This document shows positions 30,401-41,101 of a stretch of DNA of 54,580 bases, piece after piece; positions within the stretch are counted from its first letter, which is position 1; every line of letters begins with the position of its first letter. Source of the stretch: Conoideocrella luteorostrata (lineage: Eukaryota > Ascomycota > Sordariomycetes > Hypocreales > Clavicipitaceae); NCBI GenBank assembly GCA_032433595.1, contig JASWJB010000303.1:1-54580 (forward strand), given 5' to 3'. The position numbers and the translations under genes are program-made. Under the pieces are notes generated by a model. The model was not told where the DNA came from. It saw nothing but the letters and a program-made list of their open reading frames with translations, and searched no databases.

Positions 30401-30530
30401 CTGGTTCAACCGGTGGCTCAGAGTCATCTGGCTGCCTCGAATCTAGCTCCCGCATTGAACGTGGTGCTAAACCGGACATAGACACCGCATAATGGGCAAA
30501 GAGTACAGCGACGACTACTTGGTAGCGCAT
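27473..30530 (-). CDS. Secreted pepsin-like aspartic protease with proline-rich repeat arm
   Basis: Exons 30530-28162 and 28071-27473; the 90-nt intron runs GTGAGT to TATAG with a CTAAC branch point. Excluding the assembly gap, 956 residues are readable. Order: signal peptide (about 1-22); a Pro/Asn/Lys-rich arm with two 80-residue repeats (30000-29521) and a (PKPE)n tract around the gap; a Ser/Thr-rich linker; and a family A1 catalytic domain with FDTGSSDLIIP (first Asp), GGIDQTKFQGKLEQV, AIDTSAPFIAIP (second Asp) and a C-terminal FDMDNKRLLFAKA. Both catalytic Asps are present. The long arm is unusual for a secreted pepsin and resembles a cell-wall-spanning stalk; no GPI signal is seen. The ATG at 30530 is chosen because the in-frame codon farther upstream is TTG and this ATG starts the signal peptide. 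Confidence 0.88.
29050..29322. repeat. 12-bp minisatellite coding (PKPE)n, interrupted by the gap
   Basis: Units of TCTGGCTTTGGC on the plus strand encode Pro-Lys-Pro-Glu on the minus strand. It occupies both sides of the run of Ns and is the likely reason the assembly broke here. Confidence 0.95.
29199..29295. other. Assembly gap (97 N)
   Basis: A run of Ns inside the (PKPE)n tract. The unit phase on both sides predicts a missing length of 9 modulo 12, so divisible by 3. The stated 97 is not, and read literally it shifts the downstream frame into an artefactual AKAR repeat. Confidence 0.97.
29521..30000. repeat. Two tandem 240-bp units inside the protease gene
   Basis: 29521-29760 and 29761-30000 align with no net length difference and few substitutions. 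They encode two 80-aa repeats with NTNPKPIGESTQPGPLKPIQ and PSDKLPETVPTVPKPGSETD. High identity suggests a recent duplication or ongoing conversion. Confidence 0.93.
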
Positions 30531-32402
30531 CTTTGTGGCAAGCAACCGAGCTTAGTCAAAATTGATAACTCATTATAGGAAGAATGGCCCGAAGAAATTG
30601 GACGGATTGTGCATGCATATATATGTGTCAGGAGGTGCTTGACATCTAAACAGCCTTGGTCTCTGAGACGTCGCAGCAGCATCAGACGGGCGAAGAGATG
30701 GCCGGGCCCATATGCACACAAGAGGTTGCTCAGACACTTTGCATGATGAAATCGGAAATAAGACTTTTCAGACTTGGCGATAATGGTGAGAGTGAGTATG
30801 CAAGGCTATGTTCGTCCATGCTTGCCGGAGAAGGGCGGGCCACTTACTCAGTCAAGTATCCAGAGAGATCCTTGAAACGGACAGCAGCCGGGGGAAATTT
30901 TCTCTTGCAGAAAACCCCGATACGCTCCCGTTATGCGCAGTAGCTTGCCATGTCTCCGATGGGGCAGGGGGCGGTCTCCAATAAACGTTAAATAGGTATA
31001 CGGCCGGTGGCATGATTTATTCTGTGAGATTCTAGATTGACCAGCTCGCTTGGGCCATGGCTCGCGCGTTGTTCATACAGCCTACCAATGATCTCGTCAC
31101 ATCAGAGAGGCCGATTTCCGCAGCAGTCATTCGCATTGTTGCCGTGGATTGGCTCTGTCTGAGCGTTCTAAATCGGACCGCAATGTTTCGAAGTTTCTAG
31201 CGCGCGCAGTCCGTGCCACGCCGCAGCCACTGCAAATGATCAGTTAGCGCATAGCCCAAGGTGACTTCAGAACGAACCCAGGCGTTCATTTGCGAGTAAA
31301 ATGATGCAATTTTTGGAGGCGGAGATCAAATAAATTGGTGTCTGAACGGTATAACTCTTCCCACATGGCATTTTGAGGATGGATGGGACGGGTGGAGGCC
31401 GGTCAGAATACCATTTGTGTCACAATATTCTATACTTTGTAGACTGTGGACCAATTGTGGTTTTATTGTGCCAAGCATCACAGGTTCTCTGTGTTCATTA
31501 CTGCCACGCGGCGACTACAGAATATTTCTGATTTGACATGTATGAATGCCGACAAACTTTTAAGATAAACACAAGCAAGACTAGTTTAGACTAGACACGA
31601 TGACAGCAGGGAGAAATGGGTTGCATTCATCTCGAATACTACCCAACTCACGGATTGATCCGAATTTCGCAGTGATAAGGTTGCCCTACGACACAAGACC
31701 TACGCCGGTGCATTATGCAGGATTTATGCATGCCCTCTACATTAGAAGCTCGGAAATTCGTCCGAAACGTGGCGGCGCGGAATAGTCTGAGCTGAAGCCG
31801 CAAATCGAAACTTGATGCGGATGCATTCAATTTGAACTCCTGCATTATGTTGTCGCACTGAATGCGATACTTTAAACAGCAAAGATGAAGGTATAACGGC
31901 CCACCCTTAGATTAGCGCCTTGATCTCTGAAACCCTAGAGGCGATGTGGGTCGTTGGATAAGAGTTTCCTGCGACATTTTAAGGTTTTCACGCGACATGG
32001 TCTTGGATGGGTGGAGAGGTAGACTTGCCGCTAACTTTGCTATTTATTTAATCCGCTTTGCGTTTTTTCTCAGCGTGGAATCTGTGCGTTTTTAATTTTC
32101 CTAAAAAGCTAGATACAAGTCAAGTATTTTTTTTTTCCAACCTCTGGCGGCTTCTGAGTTCTGCTTTTGATAGTTTCCTTGGCAGCTCTGCTGCTTAGCT
32201 GTCTATACTATTATAGTTATAGCTCAATGCGTTTGGTCGCAGTAGGAAGAAAGTAGAGTCAAGAATGTTGATCCCATGCTAGCACTATTGCAAATACTTG
32301 CTGTCCCTTCATAGCAGGATGTAGCGTGTGAAGCACAAAGTGTAGCGAAAATGCTACGACCTGTAGCCATAGGCTCTTCTTCCTTGAAGGACTATTGAAG
32401 AT
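30531..32402. other. Long intergenic stretch
   Basis: About 1.9 kb between the protease gene and the S8 relic. Promoter-like sequence (CATATATATG) lies about 85 nt upstream of the protease ATG. Other frames are short and anonymous. The AT-rich part after 32030 leads into the pseudogene. Confidence 0.5.
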
Positions 32403-33761
32403 AGATGATCGGGTCCCCTTTTTCTACGGTTGCCAACTTTCGCGAAGCTCTCTTGGCGGTCTTGGAAGAGTTGGAGAAGACCTTTTTAAGCTGGAAGGGG
32501 CGAAGTAATAGTATTCGCCTCGATTTGAAGATATAGCGGCAGACGAATGATAGGCATCTTCAGTTGAAGGCGTTGCAGACTATCCTGTCTTCCGATGGGC
32601 CCGAGGTTAATAGCCAAACGCTTAAATTCCTTAACACGATTATTCGCTGCTACCACAACAAAGCTAAGGATCGTAACGACGAAATAACTGCTCTTGATCA
32701 AGCTGTTGATTCTATCCTTTCAATGCAATCACATACTTAATGATGAAACGGATACTGACAAACAACGAGCTGGCCCAAAATAGAGAGAATATCTCGATCA
32801 TGCCCAGGATGTACTATTCCATCATCGCTTCGACAATTGAGGCCAGAAATTACGAAATGTAAAGATTGCTGTCCTTGATACAGGTTTTCAGCTACCCGAG
32901 ATATTGCGGCGAAAATACATAAAATATGGTTACATAGCGGCTGAGAAATGTGAAAGCTTTTGCAGTAAAATGCATGATAAGAGGCCATGGAACCACGACG
33001 GAGACGGTCACGGCACGCACATCGGCCAGATTATTCATGAGGTCGCACCAAATGCTGAAATTTACATGGCAAAGATTTATTAGAGTCAAAAACACGTTGA
33101 AAATTGGGCGTGGGCTACGGAAGTGTTGAAAAATATTCCTTAACGTAGGCATTACTCACGAAACACGATCAAAGCAAAAAAATACTAATAATGGTAGGCA
33201 ATCGAGCATGCATGAGGGACTTGGAGCGCGGACATGATTGTCATGAGCTTAAGCCTCGAAGGCCCAGTCGCTGTCATCGATACCGCCTCGACAAACGCTC
33301 TCAAGCTGGACAAGCCGCCGCTCTTCTTTGCTGCGACGAGGAACGATGGCGTGTCCACAAACCCATGGCCTGGCCTGCCACAGATCTACGCGTGTTTGGC
33401 ATCAGCTCGACTGACGACGACGGTGCACCGTCCAATTTCGATCCCGCTCCAAAAGATTGGTATCCCATCCTGTACGCTCTCAGCGAGGCATGAAAGTACA
33501 CAAGCCCGGGTAGTTGAACAGTATTACATTTCTAGAACTTCATACGCTGCACTTGTGGCCGCGGGCCTAGCGGCCATTTTACTCGGGCTTGGACGCGTCG
33601 CTGTGCTGGCGTGCTCAGAGGAGAACCGCGCCAAATACGCCAAAGTGCCGTCTAACCTACAGAAGATGGGTGGCATGCTAAGGATGCTGCGCCGACGGAT
33701 GAGAAGGGAGCATGCGCATTGGGGTACAAGAGCTTGCTGCCGTGGGATTTCTTAAAGAAAC
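32403..33761 (+). pseudogene. Subtilisin-like (S8) serine protease, decayed
   Basis: Pieces of one subtilase can be read in order. Helical N-terminal region (NFREALLAVLEELEKTFLSW; LQLKALQTILSSDGPEVNSQ); VKIAVLDTGFQ (catalytic Asp, near 32860); DGDGHGTHIGQIIHEVAPNA (catalytic His, near 33000); ADMIVMSLSLEGPV; PPLFFAATRNDG (oxyanion region); RTSYAALVAAGLAAILLGLG where the catalytic Ser motif GTSxAxP should be; and a C-terminal GACALGYKSLLPWDFLKK ending at the LTR. Stops (TAG near 32527, TAA near 32738, TAG near 33080) and frameshifts break it. The Ser motif is altered (SGTS became SRTS). The solo LTR begins at the last readable codons. Confidence 0.85.
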
Positions 33762-33962
33762 TGTTGGAATATCGCCGCCAAACACACAACAAGAGCACGG
33801 ATATCGTCACGTGGTCACCTTTCGGCCACCCTATTTATACGGGTATCGTAGGCATCATAGCTTGACTTGTTTTCCCTTCTTAGATAGACCCGACTTATTG
33901 AATATATTCTATTTTGAAGCAGTTGATCTAGATCACCTGTTGCACACCCTGTGCAACCCACA
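33762..33962 (+). mobile_element. Solo LTR, family A, at the 3' end of the subtilase relic
   Basis: A 201-bp element, TGTTGGAATATCGCC to GTGCAACCCACA, with a perfect target duplication GAAAC (33757-33761 and 33963-33967). It interrupts the subtilase frame just after the conserved PWDFLKK segment. Confidence 0.93.
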
Positions 33963-33967
33963 GAAAC

Positions 33968-35304
33968 ATGAGGTGGCGAATAACGGTATATTGAGTAAGG
34001 TGTATGATACTTTACATGCGAATTGGGCGTAATCCGAATACTAATTCTAATTTAACCTCAAATACACTTTATGGACATATTCCAGTTACGAACGGGATAC
34101 ACCTTAGAATTACAGATATAGACCGCACCACTCCATACGATATAAGGCAGTAAGATCATGTGATCATGTGATCATAAGTATCATAGTTGGGAATTACGAT
34201 CTAGGATCGGTGAGATCGCAATAATCCTAGGTATGAACTTGAAGAGATGAACAAGTATATAAATCTTCTTATATATTATAGTCGGGATAGCTCAAGTCAT
34301 CCGTGATCACGTTAACTAATTTTCCTGTCAATTGAGAGATCTCTTGAATAAAATCTTATTACTCCGTGTTGCTCATTTGGACCACATCCTTTTCCATCAT
34401 TAATATTATATTACGACGACAGTAACCACGCATAATGCTAGTTACTTCATTATAAGATAGGCAGACCTAAAGACTGAGTAAGTCTAGTTTGATGAATGGT
34501 GAAGTTTCCTACACTGCTGTGTGTGTGTGTATTAAGTTCCACACGGCTCCCATTAGAGATACTCCGGTAGACAGGTCAGTCAGGAAGCAAGCCAGGAAGA
34601 TGCTACGGATCAAATCTATCTCTTAAGGGAATTTCTTTATTCTTGACTCAGGCCCGAATGTGCACGTATGCAACAATATCAATCGATTTACGAGTTTTAG
34701 CTACATCAACAAGAAAGAGTCCACCGTACTAACGCAACAAGAGCCTAGTTCAGGTCCACAGAACGCCCTGCAACGGCATACAGAGCAACGAACACCGGCA
34801 GACCAGCGGCAGACCGGGCGCAATATCGAGAACTCGAGATCCGGCCCGACCTTGAGACTAACCTGCGACTATTTTGTTTGTTCCATATCCTTCACAACTG
34901 AAACCGCCTCATCTCCACAAAGTCAGCCGCTGTTACGACTGGGTTCTGATATAGCAGAGTGGTGAACAAGACTCCTGATGTATTCGTTACGCCGCCCCAG
35001 CAAGGTAGCACTCTATTGTTGACGGACTTAATCTCTGACCTTCTTCCTATAACCTCCGTACTTATGCTCGTCGCTACCCCACAGCGAAGAGCTTGCTAGC
35101 TGCATGATACTCTCCTCCGGTAGCCTTAGGTGCATCACTAGCTCTACATCCCCGCGAGGGTCATCGAAGGTCATCGAAGGTGGTGGTCTCTGACAGTCGC
35201 CTTGATCTGCACACTCTCTATCGGCAGAGAATTCTAACAAGATCACCTCCGTTGCACATATTCTAGCTTTAACTTCATCCGACTCTGCTTTCTCCCTGCC
35301 AACT
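33968..35304. other. Repeat-like stretch of uncertain origin
   Basis: No intact gene. 34090-34450 has retrotransposon-LTR-like traits (TATATAAAT near 34257, AATAAAAT near 34348, alternating GATCATGTGATC), but no matching ends were found. 34650-35250 has a GC-rich, coding-like texture with broken frames, for example minus-strand 35246-35028 with MTFDDPRGDVELVMHLRLPE, which I could not assign. GGTCATCGAA is duplicated at 35159-35178. Confidence 0.4.
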
Positions 35305-35341
35305 CCCCCCCCTTCCCCTTAAAAAAAGGGGAAGAGGGGGG
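35305..35341. repeat. GC-rich hairpin with poly-A loop
   Basis: CCCCCCCCTTCCCCTT is followed by A7 and then GGGGAAGAGGGGGG, a near-perfect stem of about 14 bp. It lies just beyond the stop codon (35355) of the small secreted-peptide gene, where a 3' end element would sit. Confidence 0.85.
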
Positions 35342-35354
35342 TTATAATCTCTTC

Positions 35355-35534
35355 TTATGAGCTCTTAATCTCAAAAAGAGGCTCCCCGATGAGGCTTGAC
35401 GGGATACCAATGTCACCAGTCGGGGGCGAGGTACCAAGAGGACTGGTGGATGTTGTTGCGTGGTCCTGCTCAGGCTTAGCAACTGCCGCAAGGGCGAGGC
35501 CCAAGAACGGGACAATAAGAATAAAGGTTCGCAT
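35355..35534 (-). CDS. Small secreted peptide (59 aa)
   Basis: ATG at 35534 opens 59 codons. Residues 1-19 make a clear signal peptide (MRTFILIVPFLGLALAAVA), followed by a short Ser/Thr/Pro-rich mature part (TTSTSPLGTSPPTGDIGIPS) without cysteines. A TATA box (TATTTATATAAA, 35690-35679) lies about 145 nt upstream. No family recognised. The mature part might be the whole peptide, a precursor, or the first exon of a longer gene, but no good donor follows before the stop. The farther-upstream in-frame GTG is not used as start because the ATG begins the signal peptide. Confidence 0.45.
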   Translation of the reverse strand: MRTFILIVPFLGLALAAVAKPEQDHATTSTSPLGTSPPTGDIGIPSSLIGEPLFEIKSS

Positions 35535-35678
35535 AGCGGTTGCCGTCACAAACAGGCCTTAAAACAATAATATGGTATATAATTTAGAAGAATAGCCAAG
35601 TAAATGTTAAAACTTTAGGATGATCGTTTCTTACAGAGGGTAACTGTGGAAAAAGTGTAAGGACCACCTACACATGGC

Positions 35679-35690
35679 TTTATATAAATA
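35679..35690 (-). promoter_or_regulatory. TATA box of the small secreted-peptide gene
   Basis: TATTTATATAAA on the minus strand about 145 nt upstream of the ATG at 35534. Confidence 0.5.
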
Positions 35691-36783
35691 CGACTCTATT
35701 GTGTTTTTCCCGATCTTGATTTTTCCCGCTAAGACGCCTTGCATGACTTTTAATGCCGCCAAGGCTCAAAGAAGAGTGGTCATATTGTTTCAGAACTGCA
35801 TCCTACATTAAGCACCTTCAGTGTGTGATCCACAAAAAGTTAAGAGTTTAAGTTCTAAGAATCCAATAGAAAAGCAGAGTTTTTGTTTTTGTTAAAAATG
35901 GTTTGAAGTTTTAAGCTTCGATGTCATAGACATCTACTAATACAGTTTTAAAGCAGGCCCCCGCTATTATTTATGCGTAAAAATGCCTTTTTTCCACGAC
36001 ATTTAAGCTTTTGAGTGTTTTAGTGGACCACACATCTTCATTGTTCTTGCCAAGCCGAAGAATATAGCCGAGAACAGTTCCACATCTAAACTTTGAGTTG
36101 ATACAACAACAATTAAACAACCAGGAGTCAGTTTGCGTTATTAACGCAACTCCCCTACCAGCTGTCCAACGCCATGCGTTCGTCGTACAGTCGAGGTATT
36201 ACCAAGGCTGATCTACTACAAAAATAGCTGCTTCTTGGTACACGCGTGCTAGTTATATTTGTACGCGGCACAACTCTGTCCGTGGTAAAATAAGTTGTTT
36301 CAAATGCAATCATCTAGCAGTCTACAGTTTCGAGGGCATGCACTTCAAACGAACAGGAGACCAATGCGGACCAAGCGGACCTCGCAGCTGGAGCATCAAA
36401 CGATAATTTTAGCAGTTGGGTAACTACCCGGTGAATGTGATTCCCTCTCATATCGTGTTATGCGTGTTTGCTTGCTTGCTTGCCACAAGTTCCTTATTAC
36501 CAACCAGGCCAATGCATTACTGGCTATGAAATTTATTTTTATGAAAACATGCGAACGGCGTGGCCGCATCATTGCGGAGGATCAAGCATTTTGGTTCAGA
36601 TAGTTTATATAATACAGTTTCATAGTATGACGTAGCGATATACACATATATAGAGGTGCATAGCACCTCAACCATAGCACCTCAACCATAGCCTTGTCTT
36701 GTTGCACTAAGCACCACTAAAACCTCCCAACATTCTGCATATTAAGCACCGCTTCTCACAAGACGCAAATTTCCTTTGGCACC
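35691..36783. other. Divergent promoter region
   Basis: About 1.1 kb between two divergent genes for secreted proteins. It holds TATATAG (36647-36653), the duplicated ATAGCACCTCAACC (from about 36659), a CA-rich leader, and a CTTGCTTGCTTGC microsatellite near 36472. No coding sequence seen. Confidence 0.55.
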
Positions 36784-38451
36784 ATGCTCACGACAAAATT
36801 TCTTTTGGCATTTCTGGCTTCACTCGCCCTAGTGGCTGCTTTCGATAAAGCTGGCGCGCAGGAGCGACTCATGTTCTACTATGCCTACCTCATGGACCAG
36901 CCCGCCTCTGGGGGCAATGGCAAAAATATCGTCAGCGGACATGGTAATCTCAACCTAAAGGACTTTATGGAGCTGATAGACATGCCAGACCCCAAGCAGC
37001 CCAGCAAATCCGGCCCGCCTAAAAAGCCCGGTTCGTCCGACACAAAGGTTCAGATGAGCAAGCTTGACAAGCTTAAAACGCTAGATGAGCACAAATTTGG
37101 TCAAATTCCACCCATTTCAGCGGCAGATCTGCTTGAAAAAAGTGGGCATACGGGCCCAATCCAACGAAATCTTATCTTCAGTGGCGCCAAAACTCACCAA
37201 GAACTGCTTGAAAAAGTGGGAGGGTTCATTATCAACAAGAGCAATTCGGCCAGCGTAAACGCAGACCTCAAGCAATTAGCCAAATCTGCGATGAAGTCCA
37301 TCATCGAGACTCGGATGGCCAGTGCATATGAGGCCTTTAAAAAGAAACTAGACGAGGAAAATGACACACGGCGAACACAAGGAAAGGAACCGCTCAAGTT
37401 ATATGATACAGAAAAGGCCATGTTTGAGGGATCTGATATGGAATTCAAGCACACAGAGATAGATCCTCAAACTTATAAAGATAACAACGCGGTCAAAGAC
37501 TTCAAAGAGGTCAAGGCGATACGAACAAATGCTCTCGATGACGGCCATAAGGGCAATATCCAAGCACTCATAAACGCGTTGAAAACGGCGTGCGACTCAG
37601 GCAGAAAGAGGTCTGCTTGCACGGCAACGTTACCGGACTTCCTCAAGGATTCCACACAAACCCAAACAGAACATTCAGGCCCTTCATCAGGGGATGAGAC
37701 GATTAAGAACGGTCCGGATGAAGATGGGGAGGGGCGGGACAATCGCAAACCGGGAGGCGGAGGGCGGCCTGATGAGGAGCAAGACGGTCATAAATCCAAG
37801 GGCAAGACTGGCGGAGAAAAAGCTGGCGACGTCAAGCACGTGGTCAAGGCACCAATTGAAGGGAATAAGTTTGTGGACTTTTTGCTCGAGATGTCACCCG
37901 AGACGGTCAAGTCACTTATCGATAGTATACGCAACGGGACAATCTCGGCCGCCGGCGCGCAGTTGGCTGTCAAGCGTGGGCTTTCGGAGGCAATCAGGCT
38001 GCGGCACAATGCTGATAAAAACGAAGGGGGCTGGGCGCAGATGCTCGCCAAAATTACCTTTGATGTAATGCAGTACGCCCGTTACGGCGTCAATCCCGCG
38101 TTCTGGCAGGATGTGATCGGGTTTCTGCCCGGGATCGCACGCGAGATCGAGCAGGGCAAGACGGCGGAGGAGATGCTGGAGATTGCAAACAGAGATCTGC
38201 ACAAGGTCGTGAAGGCGTGGTCTTTCACACCGCTAGGGTTAGCCAACGAATGGTGGATGAAGAAGAATGCGGAGAAGGCAGCGGCTGCAAAACCACCCAA
38301 GCCGGAGATGAAGCCTGACCCTCAATCCTCGGCTGTCGAAACCAGCAAGCTCGTTACGTACACGACTTTGGGGAGCATCTTCTGCATGGCAATTCCTGAT
38401 TGTGCCAAGCTGCTTGAACTTGCTAAAAAAGATGGACAGACAGTAGCATAG
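36784..38451 (+). CDS. Secreted orphan protein, 555 aa
   Basis: Single-exon frame with ATG at 36784, about 130 nt after TATATAG. Signal peptide about 1-19 (MLTTKFLLAFLASLALVAAF). Then a Lys/Pro-rich stretch (KQPSKSGPPKKPGSSD), a helical charged region (residues about 140-270) with few cysteines (CDSGRKRSAC), a highly charged disordered linker (Asp/Gly/Lys, about 290-350), and a second helical domain (about 355-500) with FVDFLLEMSPETVKSLIDSI, GLSEAIRLRHNA and FWQDVIGFLPGIAREIEQG. The C-terminus is moderately hydrophobic with two cysteines. I recognise no family. The two-domain layout and secretion fit an effector-type or wall-associated protein, which is inference. Confidence 0.85.
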   Translation: MLTTKFLLAFLASLALVAAFDKAGAQERLMFYYAYLMDQPASGGNGKNIVSGHGNLNLKDFMELIDMPDPKQPSKSGPPKKPGSSDTKVQMSKLDKLKTLDEHKFGQIPPISAADLLEKSGHTGPIQRNLIFSGAKTHQELLEKVGGFIINKSNSASVNADLKQLAKSAMKSIIETRMASAYEAFKKKLDEENDTRRTQGKEPLKLYDTEKAMFEGSDMEFKHTEIDPQTYKDNNAVKDFKEVKAIRTNALDDGHKGNIQALINALKTACDSGRKRSACTATLPDFLKDSTQTQTEHSGPSSGDETIKNGPDEDGEGRDNRKPGGGGRPDEEQDGHKSKGKTGGEKAGDVKHVVKAPIEGNKFVDFLLEMSPETVKSLIDSIRNGTISAAGAQLAVKRGLSEAIRLRHNADKNEGGWAQMLAKITFDVMQYARYGVNPAFWQDVIGFLPGIAREIEQGKTAEEMLEIANRDLHKVVKAWSFTPLGLANEWWMKKNAEKAAAAKPPKPEMKPDPQSSAVETSKLVTYTTLGSIFCMAIPDCAKLLELAKKDGQTVA

Positions 38452-41101
38452 TGTCAAGGCATTAGGTGTTGCCGAGTGAAACACTCTAGGTTCTGCTCCC
38501 CAGGGAATTCATCTTGAATACCCTCTATTTTTCGTGTGGACATGGAAGAAAAGAAAGGGCAGGGATTTTCAGGCTATTTTCTTCAGCTTGGATTTCCTGG
38601 GCAGGATTAGAGTCAGAATCTTGGCACGATTCGGTTCAGGGTGTGCGGGTCAGAGTGACGTTTAGAGGTATGGGGTTTGGGGTCGGGGTACGGGCCAGAG
38701 CCATAGGCCAAAGTGCAAAAGGGGGTTATAGTGTTTGTAGTTGTAAGACCTATTTGTTGTCAAGATGGCCAGTAGCCAGCGCGAAAGCCAGCGCAAAGCG
38801 GATGGTTGGCTGCTTGTCCTGTCTTTAAGTTCGGAGCAGTAGATATTAGCTCAAGAATAGTGTTACTATAAGTTGAAATATTAGCTGAAGCTAGGCAAAA
38901 AAGTAGAACTAGCTTAAGACATGCTTAGTTGAACGCAGTATAGCTTACTAAGCTAAAACCTGAGTAGTGCCTACAGTTCTGTGTCCAGAAATTTCCAACC
39001 TCCAGAGTCGCGTTGCGGCACGCAAGCTGGGTTGGAAATTATTGGATCCCCACTACTAGTATAAGTAGTGCTTGAGCGAGACTGACCAAAGCAGTAAAAT
39101 GATAACAGCTGACAGGATAGATGAGAGTATCTTACAAAGTCAACCCTAGTTAGGTACTCAGTGTATCCAAAACTCGTCTCATCACCATCAGCTATTCAGG
39201 TTTGGCTGGCGGATGATGGCTCCAGCACCCGATACCCCGTGAACTGGCCAGTTCAAGTCAACTCGGATTAGCCCAAGCCGCAACTGGTCTAGCTCGCGTT
39301 TTTCATGCTCAACTCCGGTATTTTGGTCGTCTATTCGGAGGAGATAAGCAAAAGAATCGCCTCATTGCGACATAAGTGCTTAGTCTAGTCTTGAATAACA
39401 CATTCTACATAATACATCCCCCCACTGCCTTCAGTTTCGTACTAGTCATGATCTCCCATTCACTTACCAACAAGTATCATGCCTGCATATGACGGACACT
39501 CTACCAGCGAACAGGTCAGGTAGTTCATGCCTTTGCCTCGCAGGTCAAGGGCCGTCAAGGAGCACATCCCTGACTAACAGGGCATCGAGATTCAGTTGTC
39601 TGCCAATCACGGCGCCAGGATAGGAAGCTGTTGGCTGCTCATAGTAAATTTGAGCGCCTCTGCAGGGCGAGTGCGCGACGCAATCACTTTGCGATATTTT
39701 CTGAAGGAAAGGTGTCTCTGTTGACGCATGGGGGCGGGGGAGTCGAAGCTCGCAATGGACACAACGGTTCTCAACGGTTTTCTATCATCTACGGGGGCCG
39801 CTTGCTGGTCCACGTGTCGGTTCAGAGGACCAACAATAACATGTTGGCCAATCAAGGCCGAGGCGGCACGTCAACCAGCCGGGTCTGGAGAACTAACAGC
39901 GATTTGCTAGCCAATGGAGACGAGAGTAGCATTTTGCGACAATACAATGATGAACGACAGCAGCCCGGGGCCACGGACCCTGCAAAGCTATGTCAAGCTA
40001 AGGAACCGTTTTTCCAACGCTAAGACTAGTGTGAGCGGCGTATTGGTGTGATGCTCCACTGTTTGAGAGTCTACTACTAGTAGTACACTACAATACGGAG
40101 TAGCCAGTGACCACAATGCAGCTTGTGGCTTGAGACGATGTTTTCCCCGACAAGCTAGCCCAGAGACGAACAGAAGTTTAATCACTGTAATCGGATGTAG
40201 CCGAAATGGAACGGTCGAAGCTGCGCCGTCATTTTGTGCTGATCCATCTTGTTGCGTTGTGTTGCGAGATGGCTGGTCGTGAGGAAGGGTGGAGCTGCAG
40301 GCTTCCAAATAACGCATATATACCCCAGCAGGTAGGTTGCATGTTAGGCCGGTTAATCGAGCCAACTCGTGTGTGAGTAAGAGTCATGTGGAATGGGAAC
40401 GGTGGAAGCGGGCTGGCTAGCTGTAATGAGCTTATTCCAGGATGAGGCATCTATTCCCTCACCATACAACAACACGCGCTCCCTACCGTACCCGCATGAG
40501 CCTGCGTGAATACCTGGCTGCATAGAGCCCCTCTCCTCATACATAGACAATGGAATATACATGATGATTTGTGCCCCCTCCTTCTTTACACTCCATTACT
40601 GACTGACCTTGACGGATGAAAGCCGCTTGGATAGAGCTCCTTGCTCTTTCGCCAAAATATAACGTTACCAGGTCTTGCCTTCTGTGGAAATACGACACTT
40701 CACACGACGGCAGCGTAAAGGTGTCAACGATATTTGATCAGTGCATTAATACGAATGTGGCCGAGGTCTTGTGGCGGCCAACAATAGCTTGAGCCGCGTG
40801 GAACAATTGGCAAACGGTAAGTGGGCGATGCATTGCTTTGATCAAATGAGGGATCTTTAACATAGACAATGACTGTAGCGCCACCGAGAATTGCCGGGGT
40901 TCGCAGAAACGCTGGAAAAGGGCTGTCGATATTGTCTGGAGTTGGGCTCCTCCAGGGGAAGAATAATAAGTCATCGGGTAGGCTCCTGGAATCTTGAAAT
41001 GTTAGTGTATGCAATGAGTCGCTCACTTTTTTCTGGAGGAGCATCGCCTTTGCTAAACCCCCCTCCCCAGCAACTCCGGTTGTTTCCGGCCATATTACAG
41101 C
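38452..41101. other. Long intergenic stretch with hairpin
   Basis: About 2.6 kb. It holds the nested inverted repeat at 38990-39040, a CGGAGTA motif near 40095 and AT-rich relic-like sequence at 38840-38960. Frames of about 60-130 codons on both strands (for example 39631-40023 and 39988-40365) have no domain or signal peptide and are not called. Confidence 0.5.
38990..39040. repeat. Nested inverted repeat (hairpin or cruciform)
   Basis: Outer arms AATTTCCAACC (38990-39000) and GGTTGGAAATT (39030-39040) are perfectly complementary over 11 bp. Inside lies a second perfect stem, TTGCG-GCA-CGCAA. Confidence 0.85.

Noticed and set aside
34660..35246. Possible retrotransposon gag or LTR fragment
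   Set aside because: Texture suggests a decayed element, but no matched LTR ends, target duplication or recognisable retroelement motif was found, so only a general note is given.
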